A stretch of DNA of 64,000 nucleotides from Reyranella sp. (GCF_030651995.1 NZ_JAUSBN010000075.1:1-64000), one strand, 5' to 3'; shown: positions 18,388-27,384, numbered from the stretch's first letter. A program made the numbers and translations. The notes: a model not told the origin generated them from the letters alone.

Positions 18388-19788
18388 TCAGCGGCCCGGC
18401 GCCATCAGGCCCAGCCGTTCGCGTCGCAGCCAGCGGACGAGCAGCAGCAGCGCCACGACGGTGAGGCCGGTGGCCAGGCCGATCCACAGGCCGAAGCCGT
18501 CCATCCCCGCCCAGAAGGCAAGCGTCACGCCAAGCAGCAGGCCGATACCCCAGTAGCCGATGCCGGCATAGACCATGGGCACGCGCGTATCGTGAAGGCC
18601 GCGCAGCATGCCGGCCGCCACTGCCTGGCCGCCATCCGCCACCTGGAACAACGCGGCGACGATCAGGAAGCTTACGGCGAGTTCGATGACCGGGGCATTG
18701 GCCGGCGTGTCGAGATCGAGGAACAGGCCGACGAGGGGGCGTGGCGCCAGGATCATCACGAGGCCGGTCAGGGCCATGAAGCCGACGCCCATCGCGTAGG
18801 CGGTCCAGCCGGCGCGGCGGACGGCCGCCCCGTCGTGCGCGCCGAAGGCGCGTCCCACCCGCACGGTCGCGGCCTGGGCGAGGCCGAGCGGGACCATGAA
18901 GGAGAGCGAGGCGAGCTGCATGGAGACCGCGTGCGCCGCCAGCGCCGCGGCGCCGATCAGCCCCATCAGGAACGTCGCGCCATTGAAGACGGCGACCTCG
19001 AACACCAGGGTCGCGCCGATCGGCAGGCCGAGATGCCACAGTTCGCGGAAGCGCGGCCAGTCGGCACGCCAGAAGCGGCCGAACAGGTGATAGCGGCGGA
19101 ACTTCCGGTCGGTGAGGATGACGGCCGCGAGCAGCACGAACATCAGCGTGTCGGCGAGGGTCGTGGCAACGCCGGCGCCCACCAGGCCGAGACGCGGAAA
19201 GCCCAGATGGCCGAAGATCAGGCACCATGTCATCGCGGCATTCGCGACGACCCCTGCCACGCCGGCCGCGAGCGCCCACAGGGGCCGTTCCAGCGCCGAC
19301 ACGAACGACCGCAGCACGAGGAAGAAGAAGAACGGCAGCAGCGACCATTGCAGCGCGCGGACGTACTCGGCCGCAGATTTCGCAAGCGCCGGCTCCTGGC
19401 CCAGCAGAAGCAGGATCGCCTCGCTCTGCCACAACACGATCCAGATCGGAAACGTGACGCCCAGCGCCATCCACATGCCCTGGCGCACGGTGCGGCGCAC
19501 GTCGCGCACCGAATGGCCCTTGCGCCCGAGTTCGCGCGCGATCATCGGCGCCGTCGCGGTGGTGAGGCCGAGCCCGAAGATCATCGTCGCGAAGTACAGG
19601 TTGGAGCCCAGCGCGCCGGCGGCCAGCGCATCGGGGCCGAGCCAGCCCATCATCACCACGTCGGTCGCGGTCATCAGGGTCTGCGCGAGATTGGTGAGGA
19701 TGAGCGGCCAGGCGAGGAGAAGCGTGGCGCGGGCTTCCTCGGCCCACATCCTCCAGCTCGTCGTCTTCGTTGGTGCTGCCTCGTTCAT
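18388..19788 (-). CDS. MATE-family multidrug/toxin efflux transporter
   Basis: 466 residues from the ATG at 19786-19788, with about twelve hydrophobic helices in two related halves. The family features are the LTNLAQTLMTATDVVMMGWLG opening and the SMQLASLSFMVPLGLAQAATVRVG segment in the second half. Such pumps export cationic drugs or metabolites in exchange for Na+ or H+. A longer frame extends to 19956 but would run into the phosphatase gene. Last gene of a minus-strand series of five, 31 bases after the histidine phosphatase. Confidence 0.92.
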   Translation of the reverse strand: MNEAAPTKTTSWRMWAEEARATLLLAWPLILTNLAQTLMTATDVVMMGWLGPDALAAGALGSNLYFATMIFGLGLTTATAPMIARELGRKGHSVRDVRRTVRQGMWMALGVTFPIWIVLWQSEAILLLLGQEPALAKSAAEYVRALQWSLLPFFFFLVLRSFVSALERPLWALAAGVAGVVANAAMTWCLIFGHLGFPRLGLVGAGVATTLADTLMFVLLAAVILTDRKFRRYHLFGRFWRADWPRFRELWHLGLPIGATLVFEVAVFNGATFLMGLIGAAALAAHAVSMQLASLSFMVPLGLAQAATVRVGRAFGAHDGAAVRRAGWTAYAMGVGFMALTGLVMILAPRPLVGLFLDLDTPANAPVIELAVSFLIVAALFQVADGGQAVAAGMLRGLHDTRVPMVYAGIGYWGIGLLLGVTLAFWAGMDGFGLWIGLATGLTVVALLLLVRWLRRERLGLMAPGR

Positions 19789-19819
19789 GCCGGCGCTTAT
19801 AGCCGGCGCCCTGTTCCCA

Positions 19820-20431
19820 TCACAGGTCGCAGGTGATGCGTTCCTCGCTTCCGGCGAGCAGGCGAAAGAAGGCGTCCTGCGGCTTCTCCAGAACGAACAT
19901 GGCGCGTGCATCGAGTCCGAGGTTGAGGCCGCGAACGACGGCGCCGCTGACGCCATGACTCACCACGACGGTGCGCACCCCGGACGCCGCGATTTCGGTC
20001 AGCACCGCTTCGCAGCGGCGGCGAAGGTCGATATGCGTCTCGCCGCCCGGGGGGCAGTAGCCGTGCGGATCGGCGCGCCAGTCGGCGAGCGCCGTGGGAT
20101 GCGTGATCTCGATCTCGGCCCACGAGAATCCTTCCCACGTGCCGTAGGAAAGTTCCGCCAGCCTGATGTCCTCGCGCCAGTCGGACGAGGCAAGCCCCAG
20201 CTCCTGGCCGATGATGTCCGAGGTCTCCCGCGTGCGTCCCAGCGGACTGCGCAGGAAGACCGTCGGCCCGGGCTCGCGGTCGAGTTCGCGCCGGAGCGTG
20301 CGGCCCATCGCCAGCGCCTGGACGCGGCCGCGCGCGGTGAGGTCGGAGTTCTTGCTGCCCTGCATGCGCCGTTCGGTGTTCCAGGCGGTCTCGCCATGCC
20401 GCAGCATGTAGAGCGGCGCGGTGAGTCTCAT
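19820..20431 (-). CDS. Histidine phosphatase (phosphoglycerate-mutase-like) family protein
   Basis: 203 residues. The LRHGETAWN motif at about residues 9-17 carries the phospho-accepting His; the second catalytic His is in VVVSHGVSG. ELSYGTWEG supplies the acid. The closest types are alpha-ribazole phosphatase and broad-specificity small-molecule phosphatases, so the substrate cannot be named. It overlaps rsmD by four bases. Confidence 0.9.
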   Translation of the reverse strand: MRLTAPLYMLRHGETAWNTERRMQGSKNSDLTARGRVQALAMGRTLRRELDREPGPTVFLRSPLGRTRETSDIIGQELGLASSDWREDIRLAELSYGTWEGFSWAEIEITHPTALADWRADPHGYCPPGGETHIDLRRRCEAVLTEIAASGVRTVVVSHGVSGAVVRGLNLGLDARAMFVLEKPQDAFFRLLAGSEERITCDL

Positions 20432-21006
20432 GCCGTCCGCTTCAGAATCACGATCTTGGCGGCGCCGTAGCGGCGTTCGTCGATCGCCTCGAAGCCATCC
20501 GGCGGCAACAGATCCTCGTTGTGGGCGAGCTCGACCGTGACGATGCAGCCCGGCGTCATCCAGCCGGCGTCGGCTAGGGCGGTGATCGCCGCGGGCGCCT
20601 GGCCCGAGCGATAGGGCGGGTCGAGGAAGACCAGATCGCAGGGTTCGCGCGACGGTGGCGGCCGCGTCGCATCGGCACGCACGACCTTGGCCGCGCCGGC
20701 TTCGCCCAGCTTGCGCAGGTTCTCGCCGATCGCCTTGACCGCGGTGGCCTCGTTGTCGAGGAAGGTGACATGGGCCGCCCCGCGCGACAGCGCCTCGAGG
20801 CCCAGCGCACCGGAGCCGGCATAGGCGTCGAGCACGCGCGCCTCGATCAGTGGCGAGGTGCCGCCGTCCTCGTCCTCGCGCCAGCGTGCATGGACCAGAA
20901 TGTTGAACAGGGACTCGCGGGCGCGATTGGCGGTAGGCCGCGTCGCATCGCCCTCCGGCGTTTCGAGCATGCGGCCGCGATGCTTGCCACCGATGATGCG
21001 GATCAT
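20428..21006 (-). CDS. rsmD: 16S rRNA (guanine(966)-N2)-methyltransferase
   Basis: 192 residues. The opening RIIGGKHRGRML and RPTANRARESLFNIL are hallmarks of RsmD. The SAM-binding motif is LDAYAGSGALGLEALSRGA, and the catalytic motif LDPPY is intact. It methylates G966 of 16S rRNA in the 30S subunit. The start codon shares one base with the rluB stop, so translation is coupled. Confidence 0.94.
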   Translation of the reverse strand: MIRIIGGKHRGRMLETPEGDATRPTANRARESLFNILVHARWREDEDGGTSPLIEARVLDAYAGSGALGLEALSRGAAHVTFLDNEATAVKAIGENLRKLGEAGAAKVVRADATRPPPSREPCDLVFLDPPYRSGQAPAAITALADAGWMTPGCIVTVELAHNEDLLPPDGFEAIDERRYGAAKIVILKRTA

Positions 21007-21815
21007 CAGTGCCGCCGGCGCTTGGCGTGGGGCGGGGCAGGCTTGTGTTTGGGCTTGGCCCAGCCTTCCTTGCGCGGCGGCCGCTTCACGCCCAGCAGGT
21101 TCTCGAGCGCCTGCGGCGGAATCTCGTCGACATGGCCGCGCTCCAGTTCGCCGAGATGGAAGGGCCCGAAGGCGACGCGGATCAGGCGCACCACCGGCAG
21201 GTCGAGATGGGCCAGCACGCGCCGCACCTCGCGGTTCTTGCCCTCGGCCAGCGAGATGTCGATCCAGGCATTGGAGCGCTGCTGGCGGTCGAGGCTCGCC
21301 TGGATGGGGCCGTAGCGCACGCCTTCGATGGTGATTCCGTTGGCGAGTTCGGCGAGCTTCGCCTCGTCGACGCCGCCGTGCACGCGGGCGCGATAGCGGC
21401 GCGTCCAGCCGTTGGCCGGCAGTTCGAGCTGGCGTGCGAGCCCGCCATCATTGGTGAGCAGCAGCAGCCCTTCCGACATGTAGTCGAGGCGGCCGATCGT
21501 GACCACGCGCGGCATGCCCTTGGGCAGCGATTCGAAGATGGTGCGCCTTCCCTCGGGATCGCGCGCCGTCACCATCTCGCTCGGCGGCTTGTGATAGCGC
21601 CACATGCGCGCCCGGTCGGCGGTGGGCAACGGCTTGCCGTCGACCTCGATGACGCTCCTGTCGGTGACGACGCAGGCCGGAGTCTCCAGCACCTTGCCGT
21701 CGACCTTGACCCGGCCTTCCTCGATCCAGCGTTCGGCATCGCGGCGCGAGCACAGGCCCGCACGCGCCAGGCGCTTGGCGATGCGCTCGCCTTCCTTGAC
21801 GGGTTGTTCGTTCAC
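21006..21815 (-). CDS. rluB: Large-subunit rRNA pseudouridine synthase (RluB/RsuA family)
   Basis: 269 residues with an N-terminal S4 RNA-binding domain (RIAKRLARAGLCSRRDAERW) and the RsuA/RluB catalytic domain, where GRLDYMSEGLLLLTNDG holds the catalytic Asp. The C-terminal tail is basic (KPKHKPAPPHAKRRRH), as in many RluB proteins. RluB acts on U2605 of 23S rRNA; RluE/F or RsuA activity cannot be excluded from sequence alone. Overlaps its neighbours on both sides. Confidence 0.9.
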   Translation of the reverse strand: MNEQPVKEGERIAKRLARAGLCSRRDAERWIEEGRVKVDGKVLETPACVVTDRSVIEVDGKPLPTADRARMWRYHKPPSEMVTARDPEGRRTIFESLPKGMPRVVTIGRLDYMSEGLLLLTNDGGLARQLELPANGWTRRYRARVHGGVDEAKLAELANGITIEGVRYGPIQASLDRQQRSNAWIDISLAEGKNREVRRVLAHLDLPVVRLIRVAFGPFHLGELERGHVDEIPPQALENLLGVKRPPRKEGWAKPKHKPAPPHAKRRRH

Positions 21816-22537
21816 TTTGTCCCCGCCGCTCCCAGGAAGGCGCGGAACAATTTCGCGTCGCCTTCGGAGATCAAGAATTCAGGATGCCACTGTACGCCGA
21901 TGCAGAAGCGGTAGGCCGGCGCCTCGATGCCCTCGATCACGCCGTCCGGCGCGGTGGCGTTCACCACGATGCCTTCCGGCGAATCGGCCGCGGCCTGGTG
22001 ATGGGCGCTGTTCACCTGCAGCTCCTCGGCGCCGACGATGCCGTGCAGCTGCGTGCCCTTGGCCACCCTCACGATATGTCCGGGCTCGTTGCGCGGGTTG
22101 GGCTGCTCGTGCGCCAGCGCATCCTCGATGGCATCGGGAATGTGCTGGATCAGCTTGCCGCCCAGCACGACATGCAGGAGCTGCTGGCCGCCGCAGATGC
22201 CCAGCACCGGCTTGTTCTGTGCCAGCGCACCCTTGGTCACGCCGAACTCGAAGGCGGTTCGGCGGTCCTTGGTGACCACCGTCGAATGCCGCTCCCCGCC
22301 GCCATAATAGGAGGGGTCGACGTCGAAGGCGCCGCCGGTCACCACCAGCGCGTCGATGCGCTCCAGATAGTCGGCGACCCGGTCGGGCTCGTGCGGCAGC
22401 GCAATGGCCAGACCACCCGCCGCGTCGATCGCGTCGAGGTAGTTCTGGCGCAGCGCATACCAGGGAAACTTGGAGTATCCGCCTGGCTTTTCAGCATCCA
22501 GGGTGACTCCGATCAGGGGACGGGGCATGCGGGCCAA
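21812..22537 (-). CDS. Class I glutamine amidotransferase-like hydrolase (peptidase C26, PuuD-like)
   Basis: 241 residues. The nucleophile elbow is LGICGGQQLLHV and the catalytic His/Glu pair is in GVQWHPEF. PuuD-type enzymes hydrolyse gamma-glutamyl-GABA or related gamma-glutamyl compounds. VVTGGAFDVDPSYYG also fits this family rather than biosynthetic amidotransferases. Start at 22537, or at the Met three codons later. First gene of the minus-strand series; only 40 bases separate it from the divergent tadA. Confidence 0.9.
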   Translation of the reverse strand: MARMPRPLIGVTLDAEKPGGYSKFPWYALRQNYLDAIDAAGGLAIALPHEPDRVADYLERIDALVVTGGAFDVDPSYYGGGERHSTVVTKDRRTAFEFGVTKGALAQNKPVLGICGGQQLLHVVLGGKLIQHIPDAIEDALAHEQPNPRNEPGHIVRVAKGTQLHGIVGAEELQVNSAHHQAAADSPEGIVVNATAPDGVIEGIEAPAYRFCIGVQWHPEFLISEGDAKLFRAFLGAAGTK

Positions 22538-22577
22538 GATACGCGCGTGGGCAGCCGCGCGCTATAGTGCGGCCGTC

Positions 22578-23036
22578 ATGCCGAATCGAGCCAAGCCGAC
22601 GCCCATGGAGAGAGCCCTTGCCGCCGCCCGCGCCGCCGGCGCGCGCGGCGAGGTGCCGATCGGCTGCGTGATCGTAGGCCCTGGTGGCGTGGTGCTGGCG
22701 GAGGCCGGCAACCGCACCGAGGAGCTGAAGGACCCGACCGCCCATGCCGAGCTGCTGGCGATCCGCGCCGCCGCCGCTGCGCTGGGCTCGCCGCGGCTGG
22801 TCGGGTGCGACCTCTATGTCACCCTGGAGCCGTGCCCGATGTGCGCCCAGGCGATTTCCTTCGCACGGCTGCGGCGGGTCTATTGGGGCGCGGCCGATCC
22901 CAAGGGCGGCGGCATCGAGCAGGGCCCGCGCATCTTCGACCAGCCGACCTGCCACCACCGGCCGGAGCTCTATCCCGGCGTCGGGGAAAGCGAAGCCGCC
23001 GACCTGCTGCGCGTCTTCTTCCGCGAGCGGCGGTAG
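22578..23036 (+). CDS. tadA: tRNA-specific adenosine deaminase
   Basis: 152 residues from the ATG at 22578. The zinc deaminase site is complete: H56-A-E58 and C86-P-M-C89. It makes inosine at position 34 of tRNA-Arg. TATAGT at 22563-22568 may be the -10 element, which would put the transcription start within a few bases of the ATG, so the mRNA may be nearly leaderless. Divergent from the C26 hydrolase gene. Confidence 0.94.
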   Translation: MPNRAKPTPMERALAAARAAGARGEVPIGCVIVGPGGVVLAEAGNRTEELKDPTAHAELLAIRAAAAALGSPRLVGCDLYVTLEPCPMCAQAISFARLRRVYWGAADPKGGGIEQGPRIFDQPTCHHRPELYPGVGESEAADLLRVFFRERR

Positions 23037-23069
23037 AAGACGAGGGGAGATGAACAAAAGGACGCCGGC

Positions 23070-23750
23070 ATGACTTTCTCGCTCGTCGGACGCTGCGCCC
23101 GGACCGGGATGCTGGGTGCGGTCGTCACCACCTCGTCGATCTCGGTCGGGTCGCGCTGCTCGCATGCCAGAGCCGGGATCGGGGCGGCCCTCACCCAGCA
23201 TCGTACCGACCCGCGGCTCGGTCCCCTGGCGCTCGACTTGCTGGCGCACGGCTTTTCCGCTCCCGAAGCGATGCAGGCGGTGGTGGCGGCGACGCCGCAC
23301 CGGCACTGGCGGCAGCTGGCCCTGATCGATGCGGCCGGCCGCACCGCCGTCTATTCGGGCGCCAACGTCCGGGCCGAGCGTGGCGAGGCGCAGGGGAGGG
23401 ATTGCGCATCGATCGCCAACATCGTGCGCTCCGTGGCGCTACCGCAGGCGATGGTGAGCGCCTTCGAAGCCTCACCCGAGCGGCCGCTGGCATGCCGCCT
23501 GCTCGATGCGCTCGCGGCCGGTGAAGCGGCCGGCGGCGAGTACCAGCCGGTGACCTCGGCCGCCCTGATCGTGGTCGACCGCGAGTCCTTTCCCTATGCA
23601 GATCTGCGTGTCGACGATCATGAGCAGCCCATCGCCGAACTGGCCCGCCTCTGGGCGAAGTACGCGCCCGAGGCCCACGCTTACGTGATCCGCGCCGTCG
23701 ATCCGGAAGCCGCCGTGCCGCCACCCGGGATGAAACTCACGCCGACATGA
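23070..23750 (+). CDS. DUF1028 domain-containing protein (Ntn-hydrolase-like)
   Basis: 226 residues matching the DUF1028 pattern: an N-terminal MTFSLVGRCARTGMLGAVVTT, a GIGAALTQ segment and a conserved DHEQPIAEL region. The family has an Ntn-hydrolase-like fold and is often found near amino-acid or peptide catabolic genes; no activity is firmly known. AGGGGAG-like sequence precedes the ATG. It lies 33 bases after tadA. Confidence 0.85.
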   Translation: MTFSLVGRCARTGMLGAVVTTSSISVGSRCSHARAGIGAALTQHRTDPRLGPLALDLLAHGFSAPEAMQAVVAATPHRHWRQLALIDAAGRTAVYSGANVRAERGEAQGRDCASIANIVRSVALPQAMVSAFEASPERPLACRLLDALAAGEAAGGEYQPVTSAALIVVDRESFPYADLRVDDHEQPIAELARLWAKYAPEAHAYVIRAVDPEAAVPPPGMKLTPT

Positions 23751-23792
23751 TCATGTAATGCAACTTTTTCGCGGCGCCGGCATTTGTCCGAT

Positions 23793-23954
23793 ATGCCCCG
23801 CGATGATCTCCGTCCCGAAGAACTGGCCGAAGCGGCGGACAAGGCCGCCCGCGCGCGGCTCGAAGCCGAGATGAAGCGGGCGCTATGGGCGCAACAGGCA
23901 TCGCGGGCCTGGGCCGCTCTCACGGCCGCCAACGGCTCTCAGTCGAATCTCTGA
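23793..23954 (+). CDS. Possible small protein (53 residues), alanine-rich helix
   Basis: An ATG at 23793 opens a 53-codon frame, MPRDDLRPEELAEAADKAAR followed by a second charged helix containing two Trp. Composition and amphipathic pattern resemble a genuine small helical protein rather than a random frame. It is convergent with the GntR gene and overlaps its last 16 bases. I do not recognise it, and no strong ribosome-binding site is visible. Confidence 0.4.
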   Translation: MPRDDLRPEELAEAADKAARARLEAEMKRALWAQQASRAWAALTAANGSQSNL

Positions 23955-24664
23955 TTTCCCACCGCATCAAAGCGGCAGCCCAACCTGTACCGCGATGACG
24001 GGTGCAGGCAGCGCACCATCGTGACCGGCTTCGTGCGCGTCCAGGTTCTCCGGGTCAGCATCAGGCAGGGCTCCGAAGCATCGATCTGAAGTCGGCGGGC
24101 CTGTTCGGATGTGGGCAGCACGGCATCCACGACATGCTCGATCTCGTCGAACGGCACGTTCTGCACGAGATACTCCCCCGGCGGCACGACGCCGAAATCC
24201 TGGTCGAGGAAGTCCGGCACGACCTGCGGATTGACGTAGCGGTCCTCGAACTGGACCGGCACCTCGTTCTCGAGATGAAGGCACACCGTATGGAAGACGG
24301 ACTGACCCGATCGCAGGCCGAGCCAGGCGGCGATGTCGCCGGGCGCCGCCACGCGTTCCGCCGAGAGCAGGGCACAACGATAGTCGTGACCACGCTGCCG
24401 AACCTCGCGGGCGATGCTGGCGATGTGCAGCAGGGTCGATTGCGGCTTGTCCTCGGCGACGAAGCTGCCGACGCCGGCGACCCGCACGATTCGGCCCTGC
24501 TGGACGAGATCGCGCAGCGCCCGGTTCACCGTCATGCGCGACATGCCGAAGCGGCTCACCAGTTCGTGCTCCGAGGGCAGCCGGTGGCCGGGCGGCCACG
24601 AGCCGTCCTGGATGTGGCGCACGATATAGTCTTCGACCTGCTGGTAGAGCGCGGTCGGTTCCAT
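23939..24664 (-). CDS. GntR/HutC-family transcriptional regulator
   Basis: 241 residues from the ATG at 24662-24664. The N-terminal winged helix (YQQVEDYIVRHIQDGSWPPG, then LPSEHELVSRFGMSRMTVNR) and the UTRA ligand-binding domain are typical of HutC. The C-terminus with a CRFD motif also fits histidine-utilisation-type repressors. No hut enzymes are nearby; instead it follows an ABC transporter by 7 bases in the same direction. A HutC-like operator (28233-28246) lies at the head of this gene set, so it probably represses its own operon until an aromatic N-heterocycle or similar ligand binds. The ligand is inference. Confidence 0.88.
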   Translation of the reverse strand: MEPTALYQQVEDYIVRHIQDGSWPPGHRLPSEHELVSRFGMSRMTVNRALRDLVQQGRIVRVAGVGSFVAEDKPQSTLLHIASIAREVRQRGHDYRCALLSAERVAAPGDIAAWLGLRSGQSVFHTVCLHLENEVPVQFEDRYVNPQVVPDFLDQDFGVVPPGEYLVQNVPFDEIEHVVDAVLPTSEQARRLQIDASEPCLMLTRRTWTRTKPVTMVRCLHPSSRYRLGCRFDAVGNQRFD

Positions 24665-24671
24665 GGGCCCC

Positions 24672-25454
24672 TCAGTGCGCTGCAGCAATGGCTTCGACCC
24701 GGATCTCCTCGGTGAGACGGGCCTTGAGCGCCATGAACTCGGGCGAAGTCTTGATCGTGTAGTGCCTCGGGTGAGGAAACCCGACCTCGATCTCGGCCTT
24801 GATGCGACCCGGGCGGGCGCTGAACACGACGACGCGGCTGGCCATGAAGATGGCCTCGTCGATGTCATGGGTGATGAACATCACCGTCTTCTGCGCCTGC
24901 TCCCAGATGCCGAGCAGGAGCTCCTGCATCAGGACGCGCGTCTGGTTGTCGAGCGCGCCGAACGGCTCGTCGAGCAGCAGGATCTTCGGGTCGTTGGCCA
25001 GCGCGCGGGCGATCGCCACCCTCTGTTGCATGCCGCCCGAGAGCTGCTTGGGAAAATGATCCTCGAAGCCGCGCAGGCCCACCTGGGCAATGAACCTGTC
25101 GCTGATCTCGCGCTGCTCGGAGAGCTTCATGCCCTTTTCGCGCAGGCCGAAGCAGATGTTCTGGCGGACGTTGAGCCAGGGGAAGAGCGTATAGCTCTGG
25201 AACACCACGCCGCGGTCGGCGCCGGCGCCCACGATCCTGGTGCCATCGAGCCGGATTTCGCCTGTCGTCGGAGTCTCGAGACCGGCGACCAGGCGCAGCA
25301 GGGTGGACTTGCCGCAGCCGGAGGGACCCAGCACGGTGATGAAGTCGTTGTCGCCGACCTCGAGGCCGATCGGCAGCAGCGCCTGCGTCGTCGGCGCATT
25401 GCGCCTGTGGCCGGGAAAGGTCTTGGAGACGTCGCGGATCGACAGTCGGCTCAT
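24672..25454 (-). CDS. ABC transporter ATP-binding protein, NitT/TauT type
   Basis: 260 residues. Walker A is GPSGCGKST, the Q-loop is VVFQSYTLFPWLNV, the signature is LSGGMQQRVAIARAL and Walker B is KILLLDEPFGALD, all intact. The closest types are SsuB, TauB and NrtD. The start at 25452-25454 overlaps the permease stop by four bases. It energises import by the adjacent permease. Confidence 0.92.
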   Translation of the reverse strand: MSRLSIRDVSKTFPGHRRNAPTTQALLPIGLEVGDNDFITVLGPSGCGKSTLLRLVAGLETPTTGEIRLDGTRIVGAGADRGVVFQSYTLFPWLNVRQNICFGLREKGMKLSEQREISDRFIAQVGLRGFEDHFPKQLSGGMQQRVAIARALANDPKILLLDEPFGALDNQTRVLMQELLLGIWEQAQKTVMFITHDIDEAIFMASRVVVFSARPGRIKAEIEVGFPHPRHYTIKTSPEFMALKARLTEEIRVEAIAAAH

Positions 25455-26233
25455 CGCAGCAGGCTCCACGAGAAGAGGTGCTGGTTCACCTTCTTGAAAG
25501 CCAGGTCCGAGAGCAGGCCGACCAGGCCGATCACCACGATGCCCGCGATGATGTGGTCGGTCGCCATCAGCGCCTGGCTGTCGGTGATCATGTGGCCGAT
25601 GCCCGACGAGGCGCCGATCAGCTCGGCGACGATGATGTAGGTCCAGCCCAGACCCAGCACCTGACGCAGCGCCTCGGCGATGTCGGGCGCGGCGCCCGGC
25701 AGGACGACCCGGCGGATCACGCCGGTATCCTTGCAGCCCAGCGTATAGGCGGCCTCTACAAGGTCGCGGCGGGTGCCGCTCACGATGATGGTGATCATGA
25801 GGGTGAGCTGGAAGAAGCAGCCGATGAAGATGACGGTGAGCTTCTGCGCCTCGCCGATGCCGACCCAGAGGATCAGCAGCGGGATGAAGGCCGAGGCCGG
25901 CAGGTAGCGCGCGAAGGAGACGAAGGGCTCGAAGAAGGCCTCGATCGGCTTGTAGACGCCCATGGCGATGCCGAGCGGCACGGCGATGATGGCGGCCAGC
26001 AGGAAGCCGCCGACGACGCGCCAGATGGTCATGCCGACGTCGTGAGTGAAGCCCTGGGTGGCGAACAGGTTCCAGCCCGAGGCCACCGTCTGCCACGGCG
26101 TGGCGAGGAAGTGCCGCGGCACCGCTCCGCTCATGCTCAGGAAGGACCAGAGCGCGACGAAGACGATGAAGAACGCCACGCCCAGGACGATGCGACTTTC
26201 CCGTCTGACGGGGACCAGCAGTTTCATGTGCAT
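25451..26233 (-). CDS. ABC transporter permease, NitT/TauT type
   Basis: 260 residues, about six membrane helices. The EAA-type coupling segment reads RDLVEAAYTLGCKDTGVIRR. The core (PLGIAMGVYKPIEAFFEPFVSF) matches SsuC/TauC-like permeases. Two possible starts, at 26233 and 26227. A 100-base inverted repeat separates it from the binding-protein gene upstream. Confidence 0.92.
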   Translation of the reverse strand: MHMKLLVPVRRESRIVLGVAFFIVFVALWSFLSMSGAVPRHFLATPWQTVASGWNLFATQGFTHDVGMTIWRVVGGFLLAAIIAVPLGIAMGVYKPIEAFFEPFVSFARYLPASAFIPLLILWVGIGEAQKLTVIFIGCFFQLTLMITIIVSGTRRDLVEAAYTLGCKDTGVIRRVVLPGAAPDIAEALRQVLGLGWTYIIVAELIGASSGIGHMITDSQALMATDHIIAGIVVIGLVGLLSDLAFKKVNQHLFSWSLLR

Positions 26234-26273
26234 CTACTCGATATCTTTCTGCCTCTTCTGTTGAGAGGCAGAG

Positions 26274-26373
26274 AAAGGTCCCTCACTTCGTTCGGGATGA
26301 CACTGTTGTTGAGATCAGCGCAGTGCGCCGAACCGAAAACCCGGTGTCATCCTGAGCGTAGCGAAGGACCTTT
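26274..26373. repeat. Inverted repeat inside the ABC-transporter operon
   Basis: Two 30-base arms, 26274-26303 and 26344-26373, pair at 25 of 30 positions: AAAGGTCC...GGATGACAC at the left and GTGTCATCC...GGACCTTT at the right. Together they would form a long hairpin in RNA. The sequence is of the kind dispersed in many alphaproteobacterial genomes. It lies between the binding-protein gene (upstream) and the permease gene (downstream). Confidence 0.7.
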
Positions 26374-26421
26374 GACTCATACGCGTTAGCCCTATCCGAT
26401 GATGGGGCGGAGGATGAATCG

Positions 26422-27384
26422 CTACTTGATGTACGTCGTGTCGAAGAGCGTATCGATGTTCTCGGGCTTGCTCTTGATCACGCCGATCTCGAGCAGCAGC
26501 TCGGCGGCTTCCTTGTTGAAGGCCTGGATCTCGCCGTTGAAGAACTTCTTGTTGGCTTCGCGGTCGGCCCACTTGATCTTGGACTGCGACTTCTCGAACT
26601 GCTCGGCCGTCTGCTTGACGTCGGCGCCCATGATCGTGAAGGCCTTCTGCCTGTCCTTCTCGATCATGTCGAGGGCCTGGAAGTAGCTGTCGACGAGTGC
26701 CTTCACGGCCTTCGGGTTCTCCTTGATGAACTTCGGCGTGCAGCCGAAGGAGTCGAACACCATCGGGTACTGCAGCGAGTCGGCGATCAGCTTGCCGGTC
26801 TCGGGCTTGTCGCGCACCAGACTGAGATAGGGCTCGTAGGTGACGGCGGCGTCGAGGTCCTTGCCGGTGACGAAGGCGTTGGCGGCCGGCGCCGGTTCCA
26901 GCGTCACGAGCTTCACGTCCTTCAGCGACATGCCGTTCTTCTTCATGATCCAGGCCAGGGTGAAGTGCGGGTTGGTGCCCGGCGCCGAGGCGGCGACGGT
27001 CTTGCCCTTGAGGTCGGCGACCTTGGTGATGCTGTTGCGGGCGACGATGCCGTCCGAGCCCATGCCCTGGTCCATCTTGAACAGCTGGGTGGTGGCGATG
27101 CCGTTGGTATTCCACACGATCCAGGTCTCGACCGTGGTGGCGGCGCACTGCAGGTCGCCCGAGGCGATCGCGAGGTGGCGGTCCTTCTGCGGGATCTTCT
27201 TGATCGTGACGTCGAGGCCGTTGGCCTTGTAGATGCCGGCCTCCTTGGCCAGCGTGAGCGGCGCGAAGCCGGTCCAGCCGGAAATGCCGATGGCGACCTT
27301 GGTGTCCTGTGCCTGGGCGACCGTTGCGCCGCCCGCGACGGCGGCGGCCGCCACGACGGCGGCAAATGCTGTGAACCTGGCCAT
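26422..27384 (-). CDS. ABC transporter substrate-binding protein, NitT/TauT (SsuA/ThiY-like) type
   Basis: 320 residues from the ATG at 27382-27384. A signal peptide (ending GGATVAQAQ) is followed by ISGWTGFAPLTLAKEAGIYK, typical of the SsuA/TauA/ThiY-like family. It binds substrate in the periplasm and delivers it to the adjacent permease. Family members recognise sulphonates, nitrate or pyrimidine precursors. The neighbouring rutA-like gene and HutC regulator hint at a pyrimidine or imidazole-like compound, which is inference. Confidence 0.9.
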   Translation of the reverse strand: MARFTAFAAVVAAAAVAGGATVAQAQDTKVAIGISGWTGFAPLTLAKEAGIYKANGLDVTIKKIPQKDRHLAIASGDLQCAATTVETWIVWNTNGIATTQLFKMDQGMGSDGIVARNSITKVADLKGKTVAASAPGTNPHFTLAWIMKKNGMSLKDVKLVTLEPAPAANAFVTGKDLDAAVTYEPYLSLVRDKPETGKLIADSLQYPMVFDSFGCTPKFIKENPKAVKALVDSYFQALDMIEKDRQKAFTIMGADVKQTAEQFEKSQSKIKWADREANKKFFNGEIQAFNKEAAELLLEIGVIKSKPENIDTLFDTTYIK

